This document shows positions 50,422-59,376 of a stretch of DNA of 64,000 nt, piece by piece; within the stretch, counting starts at the first letter, position 1; the number at the start of each line of letters is the position of its first letter. Made by a program: the position numbers and the translations under genes. This DNA is from Halobacillus_A sp043497005 (GTDB taxonomy: Bacteria; Bacillota; Bacilli; Bacillales; Halobacillaceae): assembly GCF_043497005.1 (NCBI RefSeq), contig NZ_JBIEKE010000002.1, forward strand, positions 1,302,001 through 1,366,000. The letters run 5' to 3'. The notes under the pieces are model-generated. The model was given only the letters and a program-made list of their open reading frames with translations, had not been told where the DNA came from and did not search any database.

Positions 50422-51155
50422 ATACCCACACCCTTTAAATATTCTTTTAGATATACATAATCACCGGCTAAGATGAGAACCATGGCGATGATGAATTTAC
50501 GGTTCCGTTCAAGCGTCTTTTTACTAACGTCTACTTTCTTCACTAGATCTTTCATAGGCAGACGTCCTTTTAAAAGTACTTGTTCGCGCAGTTCGTCGTC
50601 ATTGTATACAATACGAGCCACGTGTACCGCAGATTCTCTGGCATCCACATGCTTTGGAGATGATTCTGTTAACTCGCCAAATGTCAGCCCGTACTTATGC
50701 AACTGGGACTGAAACTCCACGATCTCTTCTCGCCGGTACCAGGACTCTGTTTCCAAGATGAACCGGTCTTTAGCAGCTTTTATTTCTGAAGGATTCTCCA
50801 TTTGCTCATCGTCTACATATTCTTCGTCTAAAGAAACCATTTTAGGACGTTTTTGCTCATTCCGGATGTAATCAATAACCTTACGCTTGATCACTAATTT
50901 AGCAAAAGATAAAAATGAGCTTCCTTTATCATAAGAATAAGCATGGATCGCTTCATTAAAAGCTAATAAACCAACACTGAATTCATCATCTTTCGCAGGA
51001 TCGATATATCTTTTACATACTTCAGAAACACTTTTGGCGATAAAAGGTTGATACTGTTGTAGAATTTCGTTTTTTGCATCGTCGTCTCCCTCTTTTGCAG
51101 CTGCTACACGTTCATCAAGGAAGGTGTCTTTCTTTCTTGCCAGGCGCTTGATCAA
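50418..51155 (-). CDS. sigI: RNA polymerase sigma factor SigI
   Basis: 245 aa alternative sigma factor. Region 2 is seen in DDEFSVGLLAFNEAIHAYSY and GSSFLSFAKLVIKRKVIDYI; the C-terminal SigI-specific DNA-binding part includes VDVSKKTLERNRKFIIAMV. TTG start at 51155 with GGAGG nine bases upstream. Its activity would be released by RsgI cleavage after an envelope or heat signal. Co-transcribed and translationally coupled with rsgI. Confidence 0.9.
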   Translation of the reverse strand: MIKRLARKKDTFLDERVAAAKEGDDDAKNEILQQYQPFIAKSVSEVCKRYIDPAKDDEFSVGLLAFNEAIHAYSYDKGSSFLSFAKLVIKRKVIDYIRNEQKRPKMVSLDEEYVDDEQMENPSEIKAAKDRFILETESWYRREEIVEFQSQLHKYGLTFGELTESSPKHVDARESAVHVARIVYNDDELREQVLLKGRLPMKDLVKKVDVSKKTLERNRKFIIAMVLILAGDYVYLKEYLKGVGM

Positions 51156-51560
51156 CCTTCATCACCTCCAGCCATTCATACGTTTTCGTATAATTTTTAA
51201 TTTATTTGGGCGTGTTTTAAAAAATAATTTCAATTAGATTACAATCTTGTATCAACCATGTCAAATGAAGCAGTTTTCACTAATTATATAAAATAGGCAT
51301 GTTTGGGTATTGTATCGAGCAAGACAATTTTACTCAAAATTCTACAAAAATACCACCACACTCGATTTACATTTTGTTAAATAATCATTTCAAAAAACAG
51401 TACTAATGACTTACATTCCGCCTTATGAGGATTTCATCCTGAACTAACCAAACGTAACTAGGTCTTTTAGCCCACAAAAAGAAAAACTATAAGTCGTTTA
51501 CGTTTAAAATATTTAATATAGGTTAAACCTTCATTAGCAACATTTAATGGAGGTAATTAA
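51156..51560. other. Divergent AT-rich intergenic region between sigI and the reductase gene
   Basis: Roughly 400 bases with no ORF of note. It holds a small palindrome ATACG-AAAA-CGTAT (about 51178-51191) just upstream of sigI, and AGGAT-TTC-ATCCT near 51428. I could not identify a convincing autoregulatory SigI promoter. Confidence 0.4.
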
Positions 51561-52160
51561 ATGAAAGCATTATTGTTAAACTGCAGTTTGGAAAAAGGTT
51601 ACAAAGAAACCGATACAGAATTTCTACTCAATGAAGCCGCCTCTACTTTCCAAAGTGAAAAGACAGATGTTGAAAGAGTGCACCTCCGTGATTTCCATAT
51701 TTCTTTTGGCATCACCAGTAATTTAGATGGAGATGATGATTGGCCATTTATTTTCGATAAAATTTGCGAAGCGGATATTGTACTTTTTGCTACTCCCATC
51801 ACACTCGGAGAGAAGAGCAGTATAGCTACTTTAATTATTGAACGCCTGCAAGGCTATCATGATATGAAGAATCAAAAAGGTCAGCACCTCTTTTACAATA
51901 AAGTTGGAGGAATCATTGCTGTAGACGGGGGAGATGGCGGGGCAAGAGTAGCCGTTCAATCAATCATGTACAGCCTGTCTATGCTCGGCTTTACAATTCC
52001 ACCTCATGCAGGGTCTATTTGCAGCGAAGCCTGTCACCCTGATTATATTTCCACTTCTATTCAAACCCAAGTGGCTAAGATGAGTACAAATTTGATTAAC
52101 TTTGCCGAAATCCTAAGCTTCCACCCCATCCCTGTGATAAAAGACACATCTGAAACGTAA
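51561..52160 (+). CDS. Flavodoxin-like NAD(P)H-dependent FMN reductase
   Basis: 199 aa. MKALLLNCSLEKGYKETDTE is the flavin phosphate loop region, DIVLFATPITLGEKSSIATL the second flavin loop and IIAVDGGDGGARVAVQSIMY the third. NADPH-dependent FMN reductase family; acceptor unknown. It has a GGAGGTAATTAA site at the start, and terminator after the stop. Confidence 0.78.
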   Translation: MKALLLNCSLEKGYKETDTEFLLNEAASTFQSEKTDVERVHLRDFHISFGITSNLDGDDDWPFIFDKICEADIVLFATPITLGEKSSIATLIIERLQGYHDMKNQKGQHLFYNKVGGIIAVDGGDGGARVAVQSIMYSLSMLGFTIPPHAGSICSEACHPDYISTSIQTQVAKMSTNLINFAEILSFHPIPVIKDTSET

Positions 52161-52161
52161 A

Positions 52162-52195
52162 ACAGCCCCCTCTTTTATTGAATGAGGGGGCTGTC
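52162..52195. terminator. Bidirectional terminator overlapping the protease 3' end
   Basis: ACAGCCCCCTC (52162-52172) / GAGGGGGCTGT (52184-52194). The right arm encodes residues near the C-terminus of the protease, whose stop codon lies in the loop. Confidence 0.8.
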
Positions 52196-52996
52196 GCTTT
52201 CTTCATAGAAATAATCGACAGGTACGGCTAATCCCACACGTCCATGCTCCTCCTTACGTGAAGTAGCAAACACAATAGCGATTACTTCGCCATCTTCATT
52301 GATAACAGGACTTCCCGAATTCCCTCTGTAAATGGGAGCATCCAGCATAAGAACAGGGCGGTCCCAGTTACTCAGCTCTGTATAATCAATGATGGTTCCT
52401 TGATTAGCAATTCCTGTAAAGTTCAAGGGGTTTCCTATGAATGAGAATTCCTCATCGGGATCAAAAACAGTCTCTTCTGCTAATGGTAAATAAGAGAAAT
52501 CATTCCCTTCTACTTTCAGGACTGCTAAATCAATATCAGGCATTTCTTCCACAACTTCAGCTTCATGAAGACCTGATTCAGGAAAACTTACAGAAATTCT
52601 CCTTTTCTCTTCAATCACATGATGATTGGTTAAAATCAGACCGTCAGCGCTGACAGCAAATCCTGTCCCTTTGCTTTCTCCTGCTTCTACGACTACGACC
52701 GATTCTTTATATTTTGCTATTTGATCGTTAGTAGAAAGTTTTGCTGAAGTCACCAGGAAATCGAACGCAGGTAAGGAAAAAGTATTTGGCAGAATGGCTG
52801 CAACCATCATACATGCAATGAAGTAGAAAACCCACTTAGGAAAAGGTCGTTTAACAGTAGATTTCTTTTCACTTCTCGCCTTTTCAATCGCTTTTCTTTT
52901 CTCTTCCTGAACAAGTTCATACATTTCTTCTTCATCTATGTCCTCATAGAGATCTTCATCGATAATATCTTTTTTGTGCTCGTCACGATCAGCCAT
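52175..52996 (-). CDS. Membrane-anchored S1C trypsin-like serine protease
   Basis: 273 aa. An acidic cytoplasmic N-terminus (about 50 residues) is followed by one TM helix (WVFYFIACMMVAAILPNTFS) and an external protease domain. Catalytic His is in LILTNHHVIEEK, Asp in MPDIDLAVLKVEG and Ser in YRGNSGSPVINEDG. HtrA/DegP-like, but without a PDZ domain, so shorter than HtrA. Probable role in envelope protein quality control. GGTGGATTA precedes the ATG. Confidence 0.85.
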   Translation of the reverse strand: MADRDEHKKDIIDEDLYEDIDEEEMYELVQEEKRKAIEKARSEKKSTVKRPFPKWVFYFIACMMVAAILPNTFSLPAFDFLVTSAKLSTNDQIAKYKESVVVVEAGESKGTGFAVSADGLILTNHHVIEEKRRISVSFPESGLHEAEVVEEMPDIDLAVLKVEGNDFSYLPLAEETVFDPDEEFSFIGNPLNFTGIANQGTIIDYTELSNWDRPVLMLDAPIYRGNSGSPVINEDGEVIAIVFATSRKEEHGRVGLAVPVDYFYEESDSPLIQ

Positions 52997-53029
52997 TAAT
53001 CCACCTCGTGAACTAGTATAGGTAACACC

Positions 53030-55060
53030 TTACACAGCCGGCTCCTTTAAGGCACCTTGCTGCATTTTATACATGTGATGATACTTCCCGCCATTTTGAA
53101 TAAGAGTTTCGTGCTTCCCACTTTCTATTATTGTACCACGATCTAACACAAAAATTTGATCAGCTTGCTTAATCGTCGATAAACGGTGGGCAATAACCAG
53201 CGTCGTTCTCCCCTGTTTTAATATTTCTAAAGCTTTCTGAATTACCTGTTCTGTTTCTGTATCAATGTTGGCTGTAGCTTCATCCAGTATAAGAATCACA
53301 GGATCAAAAGCCAGTGCCCTGGCAAACGATATCAGCTGCCTCTCTCCCATTGACAATGCATCGCCATTTTCTCTTACAGGAGTATCATACTGCCGGGGGA
53401 GTTTTTCGATAAAACGGTCAGCTCCTACAGCCTTCAATGACTGAATCGCCATTTCACGGGAAATGTTCTTATCATTCATCGTAACATTCGACAAAATCGT
53501 CCCTGAAAAGATGAATGGGTCCTGAAGTACTATACCCATATGACTCCGGATTTGCTGTCTTGACCATTCACTTATAGATTGTTGATCCACTTTCACTGTT
53601 CCTTTTTGGTGGTCATAAAATCGAAAAAGCACATTCATAATTGAACTTTTCCCTGAACCGGTATGCCCCACAAAAGCCGCTGTTTCTCCCGGTTTTACTT
53701 CGAAAGATATATGGTGCAGAACATCATCCTTATCGTTATAGGCGAAAGACACATCGTTAAATTCAATATGACCTTTATAACGCTTCATTGGTGTCTCAGA
53801 AACTTTCTCTCCTTCTTCATTCATCAAGTCAAACACTCTTCCTGCAGCTACACGAGCTTGTTCTAATTGAGGAAGCTGATTAACGAGATCCGTTACCGGC
53901 TGAAATAATCGATTTAAATAATCAACGAAGGCATAAAGTACTCCTACTGTTACGATTCCCTCTGCCCCAAGTGACCCTGAGCCGAAATACCATATAAGAG
54001 CTACAAAAGCGATATTTCTAATCACATTCACAAGGTTGAAAGATGTTAACGCACTTAACTGAACTAATTTCCGTGCGTAGAAAAAATGTTTATTATTAAG
54101 TTTTTCAAAATCCTGAGAAGTCTGCCTCTCTTGACGAAAAGCTTGAATAATTGACATACCTTGAATAGCTTCATTAATATTTCCATTCATGTCGCTGACT
54201 GTGGAGCGCACTACTGTATTGTATTTACCGCCGTAGTACTTGTAAACTTTCATCCAAATAAATATGATCGGTACCACCACTAAACATAGCAAAGCTAGTT
54301 TGGCATCCAACAGAAACAATGCCACATAAATTCCCGTCATATAGAAAACACTCGTTACAAATGTAGCTAATACTTTTACATAAAGTTCTCGAATTGCTTC
54401 TGTATCGTTGGTAATTCGAGCTACTACTTTCCCAGCTGGTTGATTGACGAAATAGGAGAGCGGCAGCCGTTGGACGTGACTAAATAAATCATCTCTCATC
54501 TTGCGAATAATACGGTTGGATGTTTTCTGTAATACGAAAGTATGGATAAATTGAAAACATGCCGCAATAAGAAGGAGACCTGCATATAGAGCAAGCAGCC
54601 AATAGATTGGTGCTTGTTCAGGTTTGAAAAAAGAATAAAGCTCTGATAAAGATAATGGGTTCGCATCCACGAGAATACTTTGATCAGACTGTTCCACCTG
54701 AAGCTCCCCATCTGTAACTGAACGACTTCCCGTCATTGGAACTTCTTCATCCACAAAATAATACTGGCGTCCGACTTGGAGTATCGTAGCTACTCCCCTG
54801 CTTTCTTCCTCACTCGTTAAACGATCATCCCTTTTATATTGTTTATTTTCATAAGAGACCGTCCACTGATCCTCTTTTGTTACTTCGTGCCATTGTGTTT
54901 CTATCCCTACGATATGTTTGTCTATTAAATGTTTTGCTATAAAAGGTCCTGTTAGTTCAAGTCCAACAGCAACGATGAGACAGATCAAACCTATGGCTAC
55001 ACTTCTTTTGAACGTGAAAGCATATTCAATTAACCTTCTTTCTGTTGAGCGTCGTTTCAT
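53030..55060 (-). CDS. bmrD: Heterodimeric ABC multidrug exporter subunit BmrD
   Basis: 676 aa fused TM domain plus ATPase. Six TM helices; a ~110-residue insertion between TM1 and TM2 (about 40-150) forms an extracytoplasmic domain, as in B. subtilis BmrD (YheH). Walker A GHTGSGKSS, signature SMGERQLIS (not LSGGQ), Walker B LILDEATANID with catalytic Glu, switch His IAHRLSTI. Overlaps bmrC by 4 bases. Pumps structurally varied drugs as a dimer with BmrC. Confidence 0.9.
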   Translation of the reverse strand: MKRRSTERRLIEYAFTFKRSVAIGLICLIVAVGLELTGPFIAKHLIDKHIVGIETQWHEVTKEDQWTVSYENKQYKRDDRLTSEEESRGVATILQVGRQYYFVDEEVPMTGSRSVTDGELQVEQSDQSILVDANPLSLSELYSFFKPEQAPIYWLLALYAGLLLIAACFQFIHTFVLQKTSNRIIRKMRDDLFSHVQRLPLSYFVNQPAGKVVARITNDTEAIRELYVKVLATFVTSVFYMTGIYVALFLLDAKLALLCLVVVPIIFIWMKVYKYYGGKYNTVVRSTVSDMNGNINEAIQGMSIIQAFRQERQTSQDFEKLNNKHFFYARKLVQLSALTSFNLVNVIRNIAFVALIWYFGSGSLGAEGIVTVGVLYAFVDYLNRLFQPVTDLVNQLPQLEQARVAAGRVFDLMNEEGEKVSETPMKRYKGHIEFNDVSFAYNDKDDVLHHISFEVKPGETAAFVGHTGSGKSSIMNVLFRFYDHQKGTVKVDQQSISEWSRQQIRSHMGIVLQDPFIFSGTILSNVTMNDKNISREMAIQSLKAVGADRFIEKLPRQYDTPVRENGDALSMGERQLISFARALAFDPVILILDEATANIDTETEQVIQKALEILKQGRTTLVIAHRLSTIKQADQIFVLDRGTIIESGKHETLIQNGGKYHHMYKMQQGALKEPAV

Positions 55061-56799
55061 TCTGTCCCCTCCTTCAACTGCTGGTGTTTATATTGCTGTT
55101 GGTACCAGCCGCCTTTTTGCATTAACTCATCGTGTCTTCCTTCTTCCACGACTTTTCCTTCAGCCAAAACGATAATATGGTCAGCATGAGTCACAGCCGA
55201 TAATCGGTGTGCGGCAATAATGGTTGTTTTGTTCATTCTCTGTTTTCGAAGATGCTTAATAATTGCTGCTTCTGTCTTCCCATCAACAGCCGACATTGCA
55301 TCATCGAGTAGAAGAATTTCAGGATTCTTAATGAATGCCCTGGCTATACTTACCCTTTGTTTTTGGCCTCCAGATAATGTAACACCGCTTTCCCCTACTA
55401 GGGTATCCAATCCATTTGGCAGGACTTTGATATCTTCTAAAAAGCAGGCGAGATCTAATACACGATAAATTTCTTTATCAGAGGCCTCCTGTTTACCAAA
55501 TTGAATGTTTTCACGTATTGTTTTTGAGAAAAGCACCTGATCCTGAGGAACATAGCCCATCCAAGAACGAGTCTCATCTAAATCAATGTCGTTTAAGTCC
55601 ACCCCATTTACTTTAATTGAACCTTCCATACCGGCAAACTCCCTGAGAAATTGCCGGATAAAGGTCGTCTTTCCAGCTCCGGTTTTACCTACAACCCCTA
55701 TTGTTTCGCCTTGTTTGATACGCAAGTCCACCCCTTTTAATGCTGGCTTTCTTGTATTCGGGTAAGTAAAAGAAACATTTTGATATTCTATTAATTTAGG
55801 TGCATTTATGTGGACCGGCTTTAATGGAGAAGCTACATCAGGTTGTTGAGCTAACGTCTCATTCACTCGGTCAAGCGACGCATTTCCTCGCTGCAGCACA
55901 TTTATGAGTTCCCCTACAGCAAACATCGGCCAAATTAACATCCCAAGATAGACATTAAACGAAACCATTTCACCAAGCGTAATAACATTCTGGAAGACGA
56001 GCGAAGAACCATATCCTAAGCCAATCGTGTACGCAGTTCCTACTAAAACCGTAATCGTCGGTTCAAATAAAGCATCTATTTTTGCTACAGCCACATTTTT
56101 GTTGTACACTTCATTCGTCATGCGCTGGAACGCTTCTTCATCATTTTTCTCTTGTACGAAAGCGCGAATTACCCGTACTCCTCTCACAGATTCCAGCACA
56201 TTGTTGTTTAAATCACCAAACGATTCCTGAGCCTCAATAAACCTTGCGTGGATCACTTTTCCATAACGATTCATGACCACCGCCATAATCGGTAAAGGCA
56301 GCAAAGCTGCTAAAGTAAGCTTAAAGCTTATGGTGAACCCCATCATTAGTATAATTAAAATCATAAATACCGTTGAATCCACTAACGTTAAGATTCCGAA
56401 TCCTGAAGTCATCATGACGGCTTTTAAATCATTAGTTGATCGTGCCATCAAATCTCCAACTTTGTTGCTTTGAAAAAACCTTGGGGTCATGCGTAAAAAG
56501 TGATTCATCAGCCGTGAACGCATGGTCCTTTCTAAAGTTGCTGCTCCACTAAATAATGTGTAATCCCACATGTAAGACAGCGAATAACTCACAAAAATAA
56601 TGCCGCCGTAAATCATTAAAATTTCTATTAATCGTTCCCTTGTCAGCGTATTGAATTGTATTTCATCAATCGTCATCCCCACTAATTTTGGGGGAATTAA
56701 GTCAATGGCACTAACGATAATCAGCGCTGCAATTGCAAACGTATATCGTTTCCAATATTCTTTAAAAAACCAGCTTAACTTAAATAAAACACTAAACAT
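55057..56799 (-). CDS. bmrC: Heterodimeric ABC multidrug exporter subunit BmrC
   Basis: 580 aa, six TM helices and ATPase. Walker A GKTGAGKTT, normal signature LSGGQKQRVS, but Walker B LLLDDAMSAVD has Asp in place of the catalytic Glu. Together with the altered signature in BmrD this makes one canonical and one degenerate ATP site. Size and order match B. subtilis BmrC/YheI. AAAGGATGATTAG precedes the ATG. Preceded by a 375-nt leader with several small ORFs and a terminator. Confidence 0.9.
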   Translation of the reverse strand: MFSVLFKLSWFFKEYWKRYTFAIAALIIVSAIDLIPPKLVGMTIDEIQFNTLTRERLIEILMIYGGIIFVSYSLSYMWDYTLFSGAATLERTMRSRLMNHFLRMTPRFFQSNKVGDLMARSTNDLKAVMMTSGFGILTLVDSTVFMILIILMMGFTISFKLTLAALLPLPIMAVVMNRYGKVIHARFIEAQESFGDLNNNVLESVRGVRVIRAFVQEKNDEEAFQRMTNEVYNKNVAVAKIDALFEPTITVLVGTAYTIGLGYGSSLVFQNVITLGEMVSFNVYLGMLIWPMFAVGELINVLQRGNASLDRVNETLAQQPDVASPLKPVHINAPKLIEYQNVSFTYPNTRKPALKGVDLRIKQGETIGVVGKTGAGKTTFIRQFLREFAGMEGSIKVNGVDLNDIDLDETRSWMGYVPQDQVLFSKTIRENIQFGKQEASDKEIYRVLDLACFLEDIKVLPNGLDTLVGESGVTLSGGQKQRVSIARAFIKNPEILLLDDAMSAVDGKTEAAIIKHLRKQRMNKTTIIAAHRLSAVTHADHIIVLAEGKVVEEGRHDELMQKGGWYQQQYKHQQLKEGTE

Positions 56800-56826
56800 C
56801 TAATCATCCTTTCCACCGTAAAACAG

Positions 56827-56883
56827 CTAGCCACTCTCTTTCCATTCTTTTAACGTTTTCTTTTCAGCTTTTTGTTGATCCAT
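56827..56883 (-). CDS. 18-aa peptide ORF directly upstream of bmrC
   Basis: The frame 56883-56827 encodes MDQQKAEKKTLKEWKESG. A strong AAAAGGAGGAAGG site stands 4-11 bases upstream, better than the one for bmrC itself. It ends 27 bases before bmrC. It is highly charged and helical. It may couple translation to bmrC or be a small protein in its own right; I do not know a homologue. Confidence 0.5.
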   Translation of the reverse strand: MDQQKAEKKTLKEWKESG

Positions 56884-56930
56884 CTTTCCTTCCTCCTTTT
56901 TTTAATTTTATGAGAAGCGGATGAAACCGC

Positions 56931-57053
56931 TTAATCAAAACTAAAACGCTGGAACTGGATGCCTCTGTGTGGCATTTTATAATTCCTGGACACTAAAAAA
57001 GCATACGTACGTGACGTATGCTTAGAAAAATAAATAGAGCTGGCCACGGACAT
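56931..57053 (-). CDS. 40-codon leader ORF spanning the bmr terminator
   Basis: ATG 57053 has AAAGGG six bases upstream and reads MSVASSIYFSKHTSRTYAFL... to a stop at 56931, straight through the terminator hairpin. A ribosome moving along it would melt the terminator. Translation unproven; position is the argument. Confidence 0.4.
   Translation of the reverse strand: MSVASSIYFSKHTSRTYAFLVSRNYKMPHRGIQFQRFSFD
56994..57023 (-). terminator. Attenuator terminator in the bmrCD leader
   Basis: AGCATACGT / ACGTATGCT stem, five-base loop and six T on the minus strand, about 195 bases before bmrC. Confidence 0.8.
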
Positions 57054-57084
57054 ATGTGACCCTTTTGCTTCTCTTAATGTTGTT

Positions 57085-57150
57085 TTAGAAGAAACGTAGA
57101 GGCCACGAAAATATGAAGTTCATGCGTACTTCATTCAGCTGCTTTTTCAT
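57085..57150 (-). CDS. BmrB-type leader peptide, 21 aa
   Basis: ATG 57150 with AAGGGGG eight bases upstream. The product starts MKKQLNEVRM and ends FSWPLRFF. It precedes the terminator by about 60 bases. In B. subtilis the bmrB leader peptide controls bmrCD by ribosome-mediated attenuation; the place of this ORF is equivalent, though it is shorter. Confidence 0.65.
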   Translation of the reverse strand: MKKQLNEVRMNFIFSWPLRFF

Positions 57151-57181
57151 GTTCGTGACCCCCTTTACTTAATGATTATTT

Positions 57182-57210
57182 ATTATATAGTTTTCGGAAA
57201 ATTATTGCAA
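57182..57210 (-). promoter_or_regulatory. Sigma-A promoter of the bmr operon
   Basis: On the minus strand TTGCAA (57210-57205), 17 bases, TATAAT (57187-57182). RNA starts near 57175, 25 bases before the leader peptide start. A near-consensus promoter suits constitutive initiation with control by attenuation. Confidence 0.85.
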
Positions 57211-57225
57211 TACAAATTGAAATTT

Positions 57226-58236
57226 TTACAAATTGGATTGTCCTTCACTTATAAATATTAACAAAGCGAGAACCGCTACGATGGTAAAGATAAAAACCAT
57301 CGACAAACGGCGGGACACATTTGCTTTCTGTACTTCTCTCCATTGCACAGGACGGATCCCGCTGATCGAGAAAATCACGACTGCCGCCAATAGGATGGAC
57401 ATAATATTGACAGTCACTAACAGAAATGCACCATAAGCGAACGCCCATTCCGCGCTACCTATCGACATCCCTAAAGCAACCGAGGGAGGAAGAAGGGCAA
57501 CGGCCACCATTACACCGACCAAGTTTCCAGACAAGCGGTTAAGAAAAGCCAACGCTCCAGCTGCTCCTGAAGCCACTCCTAAAATAACGTCAATGATTGT
57601 GACTTCCGTCCGGCTTAAGTATTGCTTCGTCTCTAAATCCAGGTTCATCAACCCGGCAAAAAGAATAGAAATACCAACGACAATGAATACCCCTATAAAG
57701 GAGGTGAAAGCTGATTTACCGAGAATTTTATAATCTCCAAGAATGGAGGAAAACGCAACTGCAATCACGGGACCGATCATAGGTGCTATAACCATCGCCC
57801 CTATGACTACCGCTTCACTGTCCTTTAGAAAACCAGTCGTAGCAACAATAGCTGATAATAAAATGAGAAGTAAATAATTCCATGTGACTTTGCTATTTTT
57901 TTCGATCGTAGTTAAGAGCTCTTGACGGCTCGCTCTTTTCAGCTTTGCTTCCTGGTTCTTCTCTTCTTTTTTATCTTTCGACTTAATTGTGTGCTTAGAA
58001 AAATAAGCTCTCACAGGCAATAGAACGGTTTCTAACCCTTCCACCTGATGAGAAACTTCTTCTAAATCATTTAAAATATCTTCCACATTTCCTGTTCTAG
58101 AAAGAATTCGAAATAACGTTCTTCCGTCCTTTTGAGTTTCAATCCAATACGACTCATATTCGTAATCGTCTAACTTATTATGAAACAATTCAAGGTGTGA
58201 CGGAGGAACATGAACTTCTACGAGCTGTAAACTCAT
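57226..58236 (-). CDS. DUF389 / TIGR00341 family membrane protein
   Basis: 336 aa. Residues 1-110 are a cytoplasmic alpha/beta domain (VEVHVPPSHLELFHNKLDDY) and 120-336 hold about six TM helices with the DUF389 block DSEAVVIGAMVIAPMIGPVI. VTIIDVILGVASGAAGALAF and VMVAVALLPPSVALGMSIGS follow. Function unknown. GGAGGGAGCAGCC precedes the ATG. Confidence 0.85.
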   Translation of the reverse strand: MSLQLVEVHVPPSHLELFHNKLDDYEYESYWIETQKDGRTLFRILSRTGNVEDILNDLEEVSHQVEGLETVLLPVRAYFSKHTIKSKDKKEEKNQEAKLKRASRQELLTTIEKNSKVTWNYLLLILLSAIVATTGFLKDSEAVVIGAMVIAPMIGPVIAVAFSSILGDYKILGKSAFTSFIGVFIVVGISILFAGLMNLDLETKQYLSRTEVTIIDVILGVASGAAGALAFLNRLSGNLVGVMVAVALLPPSVALGMSIGSAEWAFAYGAFLLVTVNIMSILLAAVVIFSISGIRPVQWREVQKANVSRRLSMVFIFTIVAVLALLIFISEGQSNL

Positions 58237-58372
58237 GGCTGCTCCCTCCTTTACTAAATACCAGTTTCGATTATCTTTTCCTTTATTTTCAGACTGATGC
58301 TAAAACAAAAGAAATAAAATGAGCACTTATGGTAAGAATAAATCAAAATGAGGAAGTAAAGGAGATTGTTGA

Positions 58373-59368
58373 ATGACTAATAAATTAACTACAAATGAAA
58401 TAGGATCACTTTGGACACAAAACTTGCAGGCAGGAATGTCAATTCAAGTGTTAAAATACTTTTTAGAAACGGTCGAAGACGAAAACATTAAAGAAATTAT
58501 AGACGAAACTTTTCAAGTCTCGAATGATGTATATGCACAAACCCAACAATATTTAGAAGTAGGGGAATTCCCTATTCCCGTAGGATTTACTGAAGATGAC
58601 GTTAATTTAGAAGCACCTAAACTTTTTTCTGATGCTTTAATGCTTCAATTTGTTGAGAACATGGGCAAAGCCGGATTATTGGCCTACAGCTTATCTTTGT
58701 CTTCAAGTGTGACTGAGGAAATTCGCTCCTTTTATTCAACAACCTTGACAGCCACCACCAATTTCTTCAATAACGCTGTTGCCACATCAATATCGAAAGG
58801 AATATTTACAAGTGCTCCCGAAATTGAGATTGAGAAAGAAGTTGAATTTGTAAAAGGAAAAAAATATTTAAGTCCTTTTCATAAGCGCTCTTTAAATGCA
58901 GTTGAAATGACTCACCTGTTTGAAAACATTAAGAGCAACGCAATTGGTGAATTATTATGTACTGGGTTTGCTCAAACCACAAACAGTAAAAAAGTCCAAA
59001 CCTTTATGATTAAAGGTCGAGATGCATCTCAAAAGCACATTAAATTATTCACGCAGCTATTTAACGAATCTAATATTCATCCGCCAATGGGCTCTTCATC
59101 CTACGTGACTCAATCGACAATTGCTCCTTTTTCAAATAAATTGATTGTTTTTCTCATCAGTGTATTAACGAGCACTGGGCAGGGTAACTACTCTGCTGCA
59201 TCCACGGCAAGTCTTCGCTATGATCTTGTGCTCCTTTATCAGAAGCTCGCCATTGAGATAGGTTTATATGCAAAAGACGGAGTTGATCTTATGATCAAAA
59301 ACCACTGGTTAGAGGAACCTCCCCAAGCGGTAAATCGTTCCCAGCTATTTAACCGCATTAAGGGATAG
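58373..59368 (+). CDS. DUF3231 family protein
   Basis: 331 aa built from two helical-bundle repeats (about 10-165 and 180-325). Repeat 1 opens IGSLWTQNLQAGMSIQVLKY; repeat 2 has the parallel LFENIKSNAIGELLCTGFAQ, and FPIPVGFTEDDVNLEAPKLF is the family's typical loop. Ferritin-like helical order but no obvious metal ligands. Common in Bacillaceae, function unknown. AAAGGAGATTGTTGA precedes the ATG. Followed after 8 bases by the next gene. Confidence 0.82.
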   Translation: MTNKLTTNEIGSLWTQNLQAGMSIQVLKYFLETVEDENIKEIIDETFQVSNDVYAQTQQYLEVGEFPIPVGFTEDDVNLEAPKLFSDALMLQFVENMGKAGLLAYSLSLSSSVTEEIRSFYSTTLTATTNFFNNAVATSISKGIFTSAPEIEIEKEVEFVKGKKYLSPFHKRSLNAVEMTHLFENIKSNAIGELLCTGFAQTTNSKKVQTFMIKGRDASQKHIKLFTQLFNESNIHPPMGSSSYVTQSTIAPFSNKLIVFLISVLTSTGQGNYSAASTASLRYDLVLLYQKLAIEIGLYAKDGVDLMIKNHWLEEPPQAVNRSQLFNRIKG

Positions 59369-59376
59369 GCCAACTT

